Source: Planctomycetota bacterium (GTDB lineage Bacteria; Planctomycetota; UBA1135; GCA-002686595). From it: a stretch of DNA of 64,000 nt. Shown here piece after piece: positions 49,323-57,377 of this stretch (position 1 is its first letter; each line of letters starts with the position of its first letter). Below the pieces are notes generated by a model, which was given only the letters and a program-made list of their open reading frames with translations, was not told the DNA's origin and searched no databases. Location: the NCBI GenBank assembly GCA_016714045.1, contig JADJNY010000001.1:930001-994000 (forward strand), given 5' to 3'. The position numbers and the translations under genes were made by a program.

Positions 49323-49522
49323 TCGCGCGGCCGCGACCGCGTCCGCGCCGCCGTCGCGCGGGCGCGGCGCGTGGCCGCGGCCGCGGCCAGGGACCGAGTC
49401 ACCGGGGCGCGGTGGCGCAGGCCGAAGCCCCCGCGGCGCGGCACGCACCTGGGGGCCGCGCCGGCGCCCCGGCGCGCGCCCTGCTCAAGCTCGGGCGAGG
49501 TCGGGTCGAAAGTCGTTCGCGG

Positions 49523-50323
49523 ATGGACCCCGTTTCCCAACCGACCCCGCCCTCCGGCGACGCGCACGACGGCGCGCTCGACTGCGCGACGACGCTCGTG
49601 CTCGTGCGCCGCTTCGTGTCGGGCGCCGAGGACGTCGCCGAGCGCGCGCGGATGCGGGCCCACCTCGCGGCCTGCGTGACGTGCCGCGAGCAGTACCGCT
49701 CCGAGGTCGTGCTGCTCGCCCAGCTCGCGCGCGGCGGCGCGCGCGGACTCGAGAGCGTGCGGCGGATGGAGCAGCGCGCCGCGCGCCGCCTCGTCGGCGA
49801 GCGGTACAGCCGGCGCGTGCCCTTCGCGCGGCTCGTGCTGCCCGCGGTCGGGCTCTACGCGCTGTTCGCGATCGCCGGGCCCGAGAAGGGCGGTCCCGCG
49901 CGGCTCGCGAGCCTCGGCGGAGTGGTGCTCGCGGCAGGTGCACCGCTCGAGCCCGCGCAGGGCGCGCACGAGCTCGAGCGCGGCGCCGCGTGCTCGACCG
50001 ACGAGCACGCGCGCGCGCGCATCACGCGCGGCGAGAGCGGCCTCGTGCTCGAGCCCGAGAGCGCTGTGATCTTCGAGCGCAGCGAACCGTTCCGCGTGCG
50101 GCTCGTGTACGGGCGGCTGCTCGTCGAAGGGCCAGTGGTCGTGACCTGCGCGCTCGGCGTCGTGTCGCTGGAGCAGGGCGCCGCCGTCGTCGACCTCGAC
50201 GCGCACGGGCTCGCCGTGACCTGCACGCGCGGCGTGGCGCGGCTCGAGGACGCACACGGGCGCGAGGAGCTCGCCGCCGGCGCGGCCGCGACGCGTACCT
50301 CGCCGCGCGCCGCCGCCCGCTGA
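49523..50323 (+). CDS. Zinc-finger anti-sigma factor with FecR-like domain
   Basis: A 266-residue membrane protein. The N-terminal anti-sigma zinc finger (ERARMRAHLAACVTCREQYR, H-x3-C-x2-C) lies at about residues 45-65. One membrane helix follows (LVLPAVGLYALFAIAG). The periplasmic part resembles a FecR domain (LERGAACSTDEHARARITRG, ESGLVLEPESAVIFERSEPF, YGRLLVEGPVVV). No sigma factor gene is adjacent, which is unusual because such proteins mostly lie next to their ECF sigma factor. It may serve a distant one. It is 200 bases downstream of gltX with no clear promoter. Confidence 0.7.
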   Translation: MDPVSQPTPPSGDAHDGALDCATTLVLVRRFVSGAEDVAERARMRAHLAACVTCREQYRSEVVLLAQLARGGARGLESVRRMEQRAARRLVGERYSRRVPFARLVLPAVGLYALFAIAGPEKGGPARLASLGGVVLAAGAPLEPAQGAHELERGAACSTDEHARARITRGESGLVLEPESAVIFERSEPFRVRLVYGRLLVEGPVVVTCALGVVSLEQGAAVVDLDAHGLAVTCTRGVARLEDAHGREELAAGAAATRTSPRAAAR

Positions 50324-50465
50324 GCACGAGCGACCGCGGAGCACTGGCTGCCGCTGAGCACCGCCTGCCGCTGAGCCCTGGCCAGCGCGCGACACGCGCG
50401 AGGATCGCATCGACGAAGCCTCTGGAAGCGCCCCGAAAACGCGCCCCGGCGAGTACGATGGACGG

Positions 50466-51374
50466 GTGTCCGCGTCCCCTGTTCCTTCCGTGCGCCTGGC
50501 GCCCCGGCGGCATTCCCGGGCCCGGTTGGGCGCCTTCCGCGCGGCCGAGACGTGCGCACGGTGGATGGGGGGGCGGGCGGCGTACCGCCGGCGCCACCTC
50601 GCGCGCGGGCGCCTCGTCGTCCGCGAGGAGCGGGTGGCCGTGCCCGGGCTCGCGGACGGCCTCGAGGGCCTCCTCGTCGCGCACCTGTCCGACTTCCACG
50701 GCGGCGCGTTCCTCGCGCGCGGCGACCTCGCCGCGGTCGTCGAGGCGACGCGCGAGCGCGCTCCGGACCTCGTCGCGATCACGGGCGACTGGATCACGCA
50801 CGGATGGGAGGACGCGCTGCCGCTCCTCCCGGACCTGGCGCGCCTCGCACCGCCGCTCGGCGTGTTCTCCGTGTTCGGGAACCACGACTACCGCGGACGT
50901 CTCGAGGGCCGCATCGCCGAGGCCGCGCGCTCGGCGGGCGTGCGCGTGTTGCGCAACGAAGGGGTACGGCTCGAGCGCGGCGGAGCGGAGTTCGCGCTCG
51001 TCGGCCTCGAGGACCCCGAAGAGGCGCGCACCGTCGACCTCGAGCGCGCCCGCTCCGGCCTCGATCCGCGCCTGCCGGAGATCGTTTTGTGCCACAACCC
51101 GCTCGCCGCGCGCCGGATCGCGCGCGCGGGCTGCGCGGCGATCCTCTCGGGCCACTCGCACGGCACGCAAGTCGATCTGCCCTTCCTGCGCCGGCTCGGC
51201 CCCGCGCATCCGGGGTTGCGCGTCGACCTCGGCGCGACCGCGCTCGTCGTGAGCCGCGGACTCGGTGTGGTCGGCTTCCCGTTGCGCGTCGGCGCGCCCG
51301 CGGAGCTCGTGCTCGTCCGCTTCGTGCGCGCGCCCTCGGACGGCCCGAGCGTGCGGGAAGGGAGAGCGGCCTGA
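50466..51374 (+). CDS. Calcineurin-like metallophosphoesterase (YaeI/LpxG-like)
   Basis: A 302-residue protein. Motifs in order are GLLVAHLSDFHGGAFL, LVAITGDWITHG, VFSVFGNHDYRG, IVLCHNPLAA and AAILSGHSHGTQVDLP, which supply the two-metal site. The layout matches the YaeI-type phosphodiesterases, some of which cleave UDP-diacylglucosamine in lipid A synthesis. That exact role is not shown here. Start GTG 50466. It is followed by the propeller protein with a 1-base overlap (TGATG), so both are likely one unit. Confidence 0.85.
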   Translation: MSASPVPSVRLAPRRHSRARLGAFRAAETCARWMGGRAAYRRRHLARGRLVVREERVAVPGLADGLEGLLVAHLSDFHGGAFLARGDLAAVVEATRERAPDLVAITGDWITHGWEDALPLLPDLARLAPPLGVFSVFGNHDYRGRLEGRIAEAARSAGVRVLRNEGVRLERGGAEFALVGLEDPEEARTVDLERARSGLDPRLPEIVLCHNPLAARRIARAGCAAILSGHSHGTQVDLPFLRRLGPAHPGLRVDLGATALVVSRGLGVVGFPLRVGAPAELVLVRFVRAPSDGPSVREGRAA

Positions 51375-52255
51375 TGCACGGCTCGCTGGCTCTCGCTCAG
51401 GGTGTCCTCTACGTCGCGCGCCCCTCGGCGCGCACGGAGATCGTGCCGTTCGACCTCGACGGCCGGCCGCTCGCGCGCGGGTTCCGCGTCCGCGGCCTCG
51501 CGGGCGCGCGCGTGGAGCTCGCCGCGCTCGCGTGCGACGTCGACCGTCGGCTTTGGGCGGCGGACACCGGCTCGCGCGCGCTCCGCGCGTTCAGCGTGTT
51601 CGGCCAGGAGCTGTTCGCGTGGCGCGACGACGCGATCGAGGAGCTCGACCGCGCCGCGCGCATCGGCCGACCGGTCGGCGTGGCGGCGAGCGGTGTCGAG
51701 TCCGAGCTACGGCTGCTCGTCGCGAGCGCGGGGGAGCGCCGGCACGCGCTGCACTGGGTCGATCCCGTCGAACGAACGGCGCTCTCGCTGCGGCCGCTCG
51801 GCGATCCGAACGAGCGCTTCCGGCGCCTCGCGGGCGTCGCGCTGTCCGGCTCGTTCGCGGCGGCCTGCGAAGCGGGCGCGGGGCGCGTCCAGGTGTTCCG
51901 CGACGGCGAGTTCCACTTCGCGTTCCGGTGCCCGATCGCGCCGGGCACGGGGGCCGCGTTCGAGCCGCGCGCGGTTGCCCTGCTTGCGGACGGCCGCTTC
52001 GTCGTCGCGTGTGGCGGCGAGCGGAGCGCGCTCCTGCTCGTGCGCGGCGACGGCCAGGTCGAGCGCATGCTCGCCGAGGACGGCCTCGCGGACGGCTGCG
52101 TCTTCGAGCCGAGCTCGCTCGCCGTCGAGCCCGGCGCCTCGGACGCCGCGGCCCGCGTCGCCGTCATCGATCGCGATGGCGCGCGCGTGCAGCTCTTCGC
52201 GCTCGACGGACGCTCGTTCGGCGCGTTCCTCGACCCGGCGGAAGCGCGCGTCTAG
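51374..52255 (+). CDS. NHL-like beta-propeller protein of unknown function
   Basis: A 293-residue protein without a signal peptide. Repeats of about 45 residues look like NHL/SMP-30-type blades: LACDVDRRLWAADTGSRALR, GVALSGSFAAACEAGAGRVQ and VALLADGRFVVACGGERSAL. It would be cytoplasmic, possibly a ligand-binding or scaffold protein. The TGATG overlap with the phosphoesterase suggests they are translated together. I do not recognise a specific family. Confidence 0.6.
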   Translation: MHGSLALAQGVLYVARPSARTEIVPFDLDGRPLARGFRVRGLAGARVELAALACDVDRRLWAADTGSRALRAFSVFGQELFAWRDDAIEELDRAARIGRPVGVAASGVESELRLLVASAGERRHALHWVDPVERTALSLRPLGDPNERFRRLAGVALSGSFAAACEAGAGRVQVFRDGEFHFAFRCPIAPGTGAAFEPRAVALLADGRFVVACGGERSALLLVRGDGQVERMLAEDGLADGCVFEPSSLAVEPGASDAAARVAVIDRDGARVQLFALDGRSFGAFLDPAEARV

Positions 52256-52493
52256 GGCCGGCGGCCCCGGCCGCGCGCGTCCGGGGCGTTTCGCGGGCGC
52301 GCGGTTGGAAAGCACTTCCGGGCGGGCCAGGAGGGACCCTTCGGCGGCCGCGGAGCGCTACGGGCGCCTCCGTCCGTCCCCGCGCCGCGATCCCGGGGTA
52401 GAGTTGGACGTCGGGATTGCCTCGCGCGCGCCCCGGGAAGGCGCGTGCTGTTCGCTTCGCTCGTGCGGTCCGCCCCGCGCGCGCTCACCACGG

Positions 52494-54083
52494 ATGAACA
52501 AACTTCTCTCGAGCCTCGTCTGCGTCGCTGCCGCGTGTGCGCCGGCGACCGTGCCTTCGTCCACCGGCCCCGTCGACGTCTCCGAATCCGGCGTCGGCGT
52601 GTCCGCGCCGCCCCAGGTGGCGCCCATCGGGCCGAACGAGTCGGGCGAGGTGGACCTCGGCGGCGTGCTCGTGCCCGATCCGCGCGCGCTGCGCGCCCGG
52701 GGCGTGACCGTCGAGCCGCGCTCGCGGTCGCTCGTCACGGCCGCGACGAAGACGCCGGCGAACCTCGGCGGGCGCGTCGACACGCTCAGCATGCTCAGCG
52801 CGGGCCAGATGAAGAGCCTCGGCAGCCGCCGCGTCGCGCGCGCCTACCCCGTCCCGGGCGTCGCCGGGATGTACACGATCACGCTGAACAACACGGGCTC
52901 GGGCTGGCAGGAGACGTTCCTGCTCCAGGTGCCCGCCGTGCCCGCCACGACGCCGTCGCCGCTGCTCGTGTGCTTCCACAAGTTCGGTGTGTCGCAGAAC
53001 GACATCCTGACGCGCACGACGTTCTTCCAGGAGGCACAGGCACGCAACTGGTTCTGCGTCGCGCCGCTCGGCGCCGCCCAGGTGTCCTTCAGCTCGCTCG
53101 AGAGCCAGATCAACGTCCGCGCGGTGCTCGACTACGTCACCGGTGTCTTCAACATCGATCGCTCGCGCGTCTACGGCGCCGGGTTCTCGATGGGTGGCGG
53201 CTCCGTCACCAGCTACGCCGCGCGGCACCTCGACCCGAACGGCCTGCTCTTCGCCGCGATCGCGAACCACACGGGCGGAGTCGCGCTCCCGCACACCTAC
53301 GCGAACGAACCCGACGACGCCGACGCGGACGACAACGTGCCGAACTTCGGCGACAACCTCGAGGTGCCCGACATCCTCGACTTCTGGTACGGCGGCGCGC
53401 CCCAGACGAACGCGTTCGCGTACCTGCGCTGCTCGATGATGGACCTCGACCCGCTGACCGGGGCGGTCGCGCCGGGCACGAACATGGCGCGCAACCTCGC
53501 GCACGTGCCGATCCTGAACTGGCTCGCCGCGGGCGACCCGATGGTCTACCTCTACGAGCAGACCGACGAGTTCCAGAAGCACATCCAGCACCAGAACACG
53601 CAGAACACCCTCGTGATCGCGCCGGGCACGGTGCACAGCTGGAACACGCTCGACGAGACCGCCGTGTGCAACTGGCTCGCGCAGTTCACGCTCCAGCTCC
53701 CGTCGCAGGGCAGCCTGCTCGCCGACCAGGACGGCAGCTGGCTCCGCTTCCAGGTGCACCAGGACCAGGCCGGTGACTTCACGCCCTTCACGTGGAACGC
53801 GGTCGTTGCGACGAACCGTCTCACGCTGAGCGCTACCCGCAACCTCCAGTCGCTGACCGTCGACACGGCCGGGCTCGGACTCGCGGCCGGATCCACCCTC
53901 AGCGTCGAGCTCTCGACCGTGGACGCGACGGGGGACGAGGTGGTCCTGACGGGCTACGCGCAGGCCCCGAGCAGCGTGCTGCGCGATGGCCAGCCGGCCT
54001 CCGCGACGTTCGACGGGCAGCTGCACACCGTGCGCATCGTCGAGACCGACGCGCTGCCGCACGTCTGGACCCTGGTGCCTTGA
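52494..54083 (+). CDS. Secreted alpha/beta hydrolase (polyhydroxyalkanoate depolymerase/feruloyl esterase-like)
   Basis: A 529-residue exported protein. The N-terminal segment (LLSSLVCVAAAC) is a signal peptide, possibly a lipoprotein one. The hydrolase domain has the oxyanion strand LLVCFHKFGV, the nucleophile elbow GFSMGG (Ser232) and a late His in TVHSWNT. A C-terminal beta-sandwich of about 125 residues follows (WLRFQVHQDQAGDF ... LHTVRIVETD). The fold is like secreted esterases of the LpqC/PHB depolymerase kind. It is probably followed by its own terminator region (54149-54334). No neighbour indicates the substrate. Confidence 0.72.
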   Translation: MNKLLSSLVCVAAACAPATVPSSTGPVDVSESGVGVSAPPQVAPIGPNESGEVDLGGVLVPDPRALRARGVTVEPRSRSLVTAATKTPANLGGRVDTLSMLSAGQMKSLGSRRVARAYPVPGVAGMYTITLNNTGSGWQETFLLQVPAVPATTPSPLLVCFHKFGVSQNDILTRTTFFQEAQARNWFCVAPLGAAQVSFSSLESQINVRAVLDYVTGVFNIDRSRVYGAGFSMGGGSVTSYAARHLDPNGLLFAAIANHTGGVALPHTYANEPDDADADDNVPNFGDNLEVPDILDFWYGGAPQTNAFAYLRCSMMDLDPLTGAVAPGTNMARNLAHVPILNWLAAGDPMVYLYEQTDEFQKHIQHQNTQNTLVIAPGTVHSWNTLDETAVCNWLAQFTLQLPSQGSLLADQDGSWLRFQVHQDQAGDFTPFTWNAVVATNRLTLSATRNLQSLTVDTAGLGLAAGSTLSVELSTVDATGDEVVLTGYAQAPSSVLRDGQPASATFDGQLHTVRIVETDALPHVWTLVP

Positions 54084-54148
54084 GCCCGGTCCGGGGCGGC
54101 GTTCACGCGGCTCCACCGACCCGCGTCGCCGGGCCCGGAAAGCAAGGG

Positions 54149-54334
54149 GGCCGATGATCCGAGGATCACCGGCCCGAGGGAGAGAGGAGTTTCCATCGAG
54201 CTTCCCGGGTACCGCACCGCTCGCAAAGTGCGGCACCTCTCGATGGGACTCACAGTGCGGGTGATTCATCACCACCCGCGCCCAAATCGTAGCTAGCGGA
54301 AGAGTTGAGTGGAGCCCCCCGGGGCTCCTTTTTT
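54149..54334 (+). ncRNA. Structured non-coding stretch, possible small RNA or structured 3' UTR
   Basis: Four inverted repeats follow one another in the 320-base gap 54084-54403. The first (54149-54174) pairs 11 of 12 positions around a very short loop. The second has arms GGTACCGCAC (54208-54217) and GTGCGGCACC (54228-54237) with one mismatch. The third is GGTGA-TTCA-TCACC (54260-54273). The fourth is an intrinsic terminator (54311-54334). The stretch is less GC-rich than its surroundings (for example CCAAATCGTAGCTAGC). No open frame fits. I could not match it to tmRNA, RNase P, SRP or 6S RNA. It may be the 3' UTR of the esterase gene. Confidence 0.35.
54311..54334 (+). terminator. Intrinsic terminator
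   Basis: GGAGCCC pairs with GGGCTCC over a 4-base loop CCCG and is followed at once by TTTTTT (54329-54334). It is the clearest Rho-independent terminator in the window. It ends transcription of the esterase or of the structured stretch upstream. Confidence 0.85.
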
Positions 54335-54403
54335 CAGCAGCAGGCAAGTTCCTGCGCCGGTCCCCGCGAGCGCCGTGGGTGTCCAAGCCGGGCGCGGCCG
54401 ACC

Positions 54404-54955
54404 TCAGGAGGGCTTCCGCGGGGGAATCTGGCTCAGGCCGCGCTCCCAGTCGGTGCGTTCCTCTCGAGCGAGGTCCTTTCCGAGGTGCTCCAGAAGCCAG
54501 GCCAAGCCGGACCGGGCGGCTCCCGTCCCCCCGCCCTCGCCCTTCGCGCCCGAACTCGGGGTGGGCAGCGCCGGGGCGCTCGGCGGGGGCCTGAGCACGG
54601 TCGCGAGGAGCATCAGGCTCTCGACCTCGTCCGCATCGAGCACCGCGGGATCCCAGCCCGCGAGTTGGAGCAGCCGCTCTCCGTCCGGCCCCGGGACCTG
54701 CACGAGAAGCCGATCCGAGGGGAGCGCCGTCGGGAGCGGGCCGACCGGATCGGGGTGGAGCGCATCGGGGTCCTGGAGCTCGCGCCGGGGGTCGATCTCG
54801 ACCTCGCTCGTCCAAGTCGTCGCACCCGGGCGCCGACGAGCCAGACCGACCGAGCGGCAGGCGCCGGAGGCCACGAGGAGCTCCAGCCAGCCGTGGGGGG
54901 GACCGTCGGCCGTCGCGAGCAACCGGTCGATCGCCGATCCGAGGCGCGGGTTCAT
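54404..54955 (-). CDS. Hypothetical protein, possibly GAF-like
   Basis: A 183-residue protein that I do not recognise. Residues about 60-120 have a GAF-like strand/helix pattern (SDRLLVQVPGPDGERLLQLA, then LDADEVESLMLLATVLRPPP). A low-complexity Gly/Pro/Ser linker and a helical C-terminal (SGLAWLLEHLGKDLAREE, TDWERGL) follow. No HTH or catalytic motif is visible. It is divergent from the cysteine operon, whose first gene starts 79 bases away, so it could be a sensor for that operon. This is context only. The opposite strand has open frames too, but this one has the best protein-like composition. Confidence 0.5.
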   Translation of the reverse strand: MNPRLGSAIDRLLATADGPPHGWLELLVASGACRSVGLARRRPGATTWTSEVEIDPRRELQDPDALHPDPVGPLPTALPSDRLLVQVPGPDGERLLQLAGWDPAVLDADEVESLMLLATVLRPPPSAPALPTPSSGAKGEGGGTGAARSGLAWLLEHLGKDLAREERTDWERGLSQIPPRKPS

Positions 54956-55034
54956 CCCCGCGGCTATCGGCAGAACGGCGAAGCTCGCTCCAGGGGCGCG
55001 CGGCGACCCCGCAGCGCACGCTATCCTGGTCCCG

Positions 55035-55439
55035 ATGCAGATCGAAGGGCTGGAACTGGCCGTGCGGCGGTCGGAGCTCGCCTGGCGCCCGACGCGCCAC
55101 GCGGGGATCGCCTGGTCTCCGCTCCATCTCGGGGGCGAAGGCTCCGGCTCGGAGCGCGACTCCGTGGTCTTGATCCGGATGGACCCGGGCTGCGGGTATC
55201 CCGCCCACGAGCACCTCGACTGCGAGGACGTCTTCCTGCTCCAGGGGGGCTATCGCGACGAGTACGGCGAGCACCGCGCCGGGGGCTACGTGCGCTACGC
55301 CTCCGGGTCGCGGCACGCCCCGATCGCCCTCGGTCGGAAGGACCTCCCTCCCGGCCCCGACAACCCCGCCTGCATCCTCTTCGCCGTCGCACGCGGCGGG
55401 GTGCGGGTCCTCGACGACGCGCGGGCCTCCGAGCGCTGA
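55035..55439 (+). CDS. ChrR-type cupin protein, first gene of the cysteine operon
   Basis: A 134-residue single-domain cupin. The motif region PAHEHLDCEDVFLLQGGYRD, followed by EYGEHRAGGYVRYASGSRHA, is that of the ChrR-type cupin (PF12973-like), with the metal ligands His, His, Glu and a later His. In ChrR the fold is attached to a zinc-finger anti-sigma domain; here it stands alone. The next start lies one base after its stop, so the gene is in one unit with the NifS-like gene and cysteine dioxygenase. It might be a sulfur-compound dioxygenase or sensor. Start ATG 55035 has no clear ribosome-binding site in the 15 bases upstream. Confidence 0.75.
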   Translation: MQIEGLELAVRRSELAWRPTRHAGIAWSPLHLGGEGSGSERDSVVLIRMDPGCGYPAHEHLDCEDVFLLQGGYRDEYGEHRAGGYVRYASGSRHAPIALGRKDLPPGPDNPACILFAVARGGVRVLDDARASER

Positions 55440-55440
55440 C

Positions 55441-56589
55441 ATGACCGCGGATCTCTACTTCGACTACAACGGCTCGACCCCCGTCCACCCCGAGGTCCGG
55501 CGCGTCGCGCTCGAGCTCCACGAGCGCGAGTTCGGCAACGCCTCCGCGGCCCACCCGGAAGGACGTCGCGCGCGCGAGCGCATCGACCGCGCCCGCGCCG
55601 TCGTCGCCCGCGCGCTCCACGCCGCGCCGGACGAGATCTTTCTGACGTCGGGGGGCACCGAGTCGAACAATTGGGCGCTGCAGGGCTCCGTGCCGCGCGA
55701 GGGACGGCGCCACGTCCTCGTCAGCGCGATCGAGCACAAGTCCGTGCTCGCGACGGCGCGCGCGCTCGAGGCCGCGGGGGCGATGTTGACCGTCGTGCCG
55801 GTCGATCGCAGCGGTCGGGTGCGCCTCGATGCGGTCGAGGCTGCATTGCGTGCGGACACCGCGCTCGTCTCGCTGATGCACGCGAACAACGAGACGGGCG
55901 TGCTCCAACCGGTGCACGAAGTGGGCGCGCTGTGTCGCGCGCGCGGCGTGCGCTTCCACGTCGACGCCGTCTGCGCGCTGGGCCGCGAGCGCCTCGACGT
56001 CGATCGGCTCGAATGCGACCTGCTCAGCCTTTCGAGCCACAAGCTCTACGCGCCGAAGGGCACGGGCATCCTCTACGTCCGCCGCGGGACGGAGCTACGC
56101 CCGCTCGTCCACGGCTGCGGACAGCAGTGCGGGATGCGCGGGGGCACCGAGAACACGCCCGGGATCGCCGCGTTCGCGCGCGCGCTCGAGCTGCTCGAAG
56201 CGAGCGCGTTCCCGCCGCCCGCCGCCCTCGCAGCGCTGCGCGACGAGCTGTGGGAGCGGATCGTCGCGCGCTTCCCGGCCGCGCGTCAGAACGGCGCGGG
56301 GCCGCGGCTCGCGAACACGCTGAACGTCTGCTTCCCAGGACACCGCGCGTTCGAAGTGCAGGAAGCGCTCGGCGCGCTCGGGATCAGCGTGTCCGCCGGC
56401 GCCGCCGCGGCCACCGCGGCGCCGTCGCACGTGCTCCTCGCGATGGGCCTCTCCGAGGACGACGCGCGCGCGAGCGTGCGCTTCAGCCTCGGATCGGGCA
56501 CGACGCGCGAGAGCCTCGCCCAGCTCGTCGCCGCGCTCGAGTCCGTGCTGCGCGCCGAGACCGTTTCGAGCCCTGGAGCCCGCCGATGA
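55441..56589 (+). CDS. NifS-fold PLP enzyme lacking the catalytic-loop cysteine; predicted cysteine-sulfinate desulfinase
   Basis: A 382-residue aminotransferase class V protein. It keeps the NifS/IscS layout: TSGGTESNNWAL, the cofactor-stacking His99 (IEHKSVL), HANNETGVLQPV, HVDAV with Asp175, and the Schiff-base Lys201 (SLSSHKLYAPKG). It ends with PSHVLLAMG and VRFSLGSGT. The catalytic loop, normally SAG-SAC-SSG..., reads SAGAAAATAAPSHV (residues 318-331), two residues shorter and without Cys. The usual Gln of HVDAVQALG is Cys178, and the GGGQE loop reads HGCGQQCG (Cys226, Cys230). It therefore cannot act as a normal persulfide-forming desulfurase. With cysteine dioxygenase overlapping by 4 bases, removal of the sulfinate from cysteine sulfinate (giving alanine and sulfite) is the best prediction. 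Confidence 0.85.
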   Translation: MTADLYFDYNGSTPVHPEVRRVALELHEREFGNASAAHPEGRRARERIDRARAVVARALHAAPDEIFLTSGGTESNNWALQGSVPREGRRHVLVSAIEHKSVLATARALEAAGAMLTVVPVDRSGRVRLDAVEAALRADTALVSLMHANNETGVLQPVHEVGALCRARGVRFHVDAVCALGRERLDVDRLECDLLSLSSHKLYAPKGTGILYVRRGTELRPLVHGCGQQCGMRGGTENTPGIAAFARALELLEASAFPPPAALAALRDELWERIVARFPAARQNGAGPRLANTLNVCFPGHRAFEVQEALGALGISVSAGAAAATAAPSHVLLAMGLSEDDARASVRFSLGSGTTRESLAQLVAALESVLRAETVSSPGARR

Positions 56590-57134
56590 ACCCCGCCCCG
56601 ATCGACGCCCTCGTCCAAGCCCTGCTCGCCGAGTTCCAGGAGGACCCGCGCGGGCGCCGCGCGGCGCAGCGACTCTCCGCGTACGCCGAGGCGCACGAGG
56701 ACTGGAAGCGCTTCGCGCACTTCAAGCCCGACACGTACACCCGCAACCTCGTCGCGCGCAACGAGCACTTCGAAATGCTCGTCCTGTGCTGGAGTCCGGG
56801 GCAAGCGAGCCCGATCCACGACCACGCGGGGCAGCACTGCTGGATGGGGATCCTCGACGGGGTCGTGGAGGAGACGCAGTTCGAGTTCCCCGCCGAGACC
56901 GGCGGTCCGCTTCGGGAGCGCGCGACGCGCTCCTTCTCCCGCGGCAAGGTGGCCTACATCCACGACGACATCGGCCTGCACCGCGTGCGACCGGGGCCCG
57001 GCTCGTTCGGCGTTTCCTTGCACCTCTACTCGAAGCCAATCGACACGTGCCGCGTCTTCGACCCCGCGACCGGCGCCGTGCTCGAGAAGACGCTGCTCTA
57101 CCACTCCGTGGCCGGCGTGCTCGCCGCGCGCTAG
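56586..57134 (+). CDS. cdo: Cysteine dioxygenase type I
   Basis: A 182-residue cupin non-heme iron enzyme oxidising L-cysteine to cysteine sulfinate. The iron ligands are His78 and His80 (IHDHAGQHCW) and His132 (IGLHRV). Substrate-binding Arg53 lies in YTRNLV. Cys85, in the same position as rat Cys93, and Tyr148 in HLYSKPIDTC, the equivalent of Tyr157, could form the thioether cross-link known from mammals; bacterial enzymes commonly have Gly at the Cys site. The ATG overlaps the NifS-like stop (ATGA), which strongly supports a shared pathway. A hairpin follows the gene at 57158-57197. Confidence 0.94.
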   Translation: MNPAPIDALVQALLAEFQEDPRGRRAAQRLSAYAEAHEDWKRFAHFKPDTYTRNLVARNEHFEMLVLCWSPGQASPIHDHAGQHCWMGILDGVVEETQFEFPAETGGPLRERATRSFSRGKVAYIHDDIGLHRVRPGPGSFGVSLHLYSKPIDTCRVFDPATGAVLEKTLLYHSVAGVLAAR

Positions 57135-57157
57135 GCCGCGGGTCTGGGCCCGAAACA

Positions 57158-57197
57158 CGGCGACGCGCCGTTCCGTTGCCGGACAGGCGCGTCGCCG
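57158..57197 (+). terminator. Long hairpin after the cysteine operon
   Basis: CGGCGACGCGCC (57158-57169) pairs perfectly with GGCGCGTCGCCG (57186-57197). Inside the loop TCCG and CGGA can pair again. It starts 24 bases after the cdo stop, so it likely ends the operon. There is no T-run behind it. Confidence 0.6.
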
Positions 57198-57377
57198 CTC
57201 TCTCGGTAATTCCCCCTTGCCGATCCGTGCCTCCGGGGAGTCACGGGTGGCAGCGCGAGACCCTCCGAGCCGCGGGAAGTTGCGGCGTACGGGCCTCGCC
57301 CAGGTAGAAACGCGGTGCGGGCTCGGACCCGCCACGGAATTCGACTTTTCTCGCGCGCGCCCGCCGAAAGGCGCGCC

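Noticed and set aside
54305..55034. Plus-strand frames extending upstream of the cupin gene
   Set aside because: They run straight through the terminator and the opposite-strand gene and are low complexity; the cupin domain starts at 55035.
55441..56589. Ordinary cysteine desulfurase (iscS/nifS) annotation
   Set aside because: The catalytic-loop Cys is absent and there are no isc, suf or nif genes nearby; the partner is cysteine dioxygenase.
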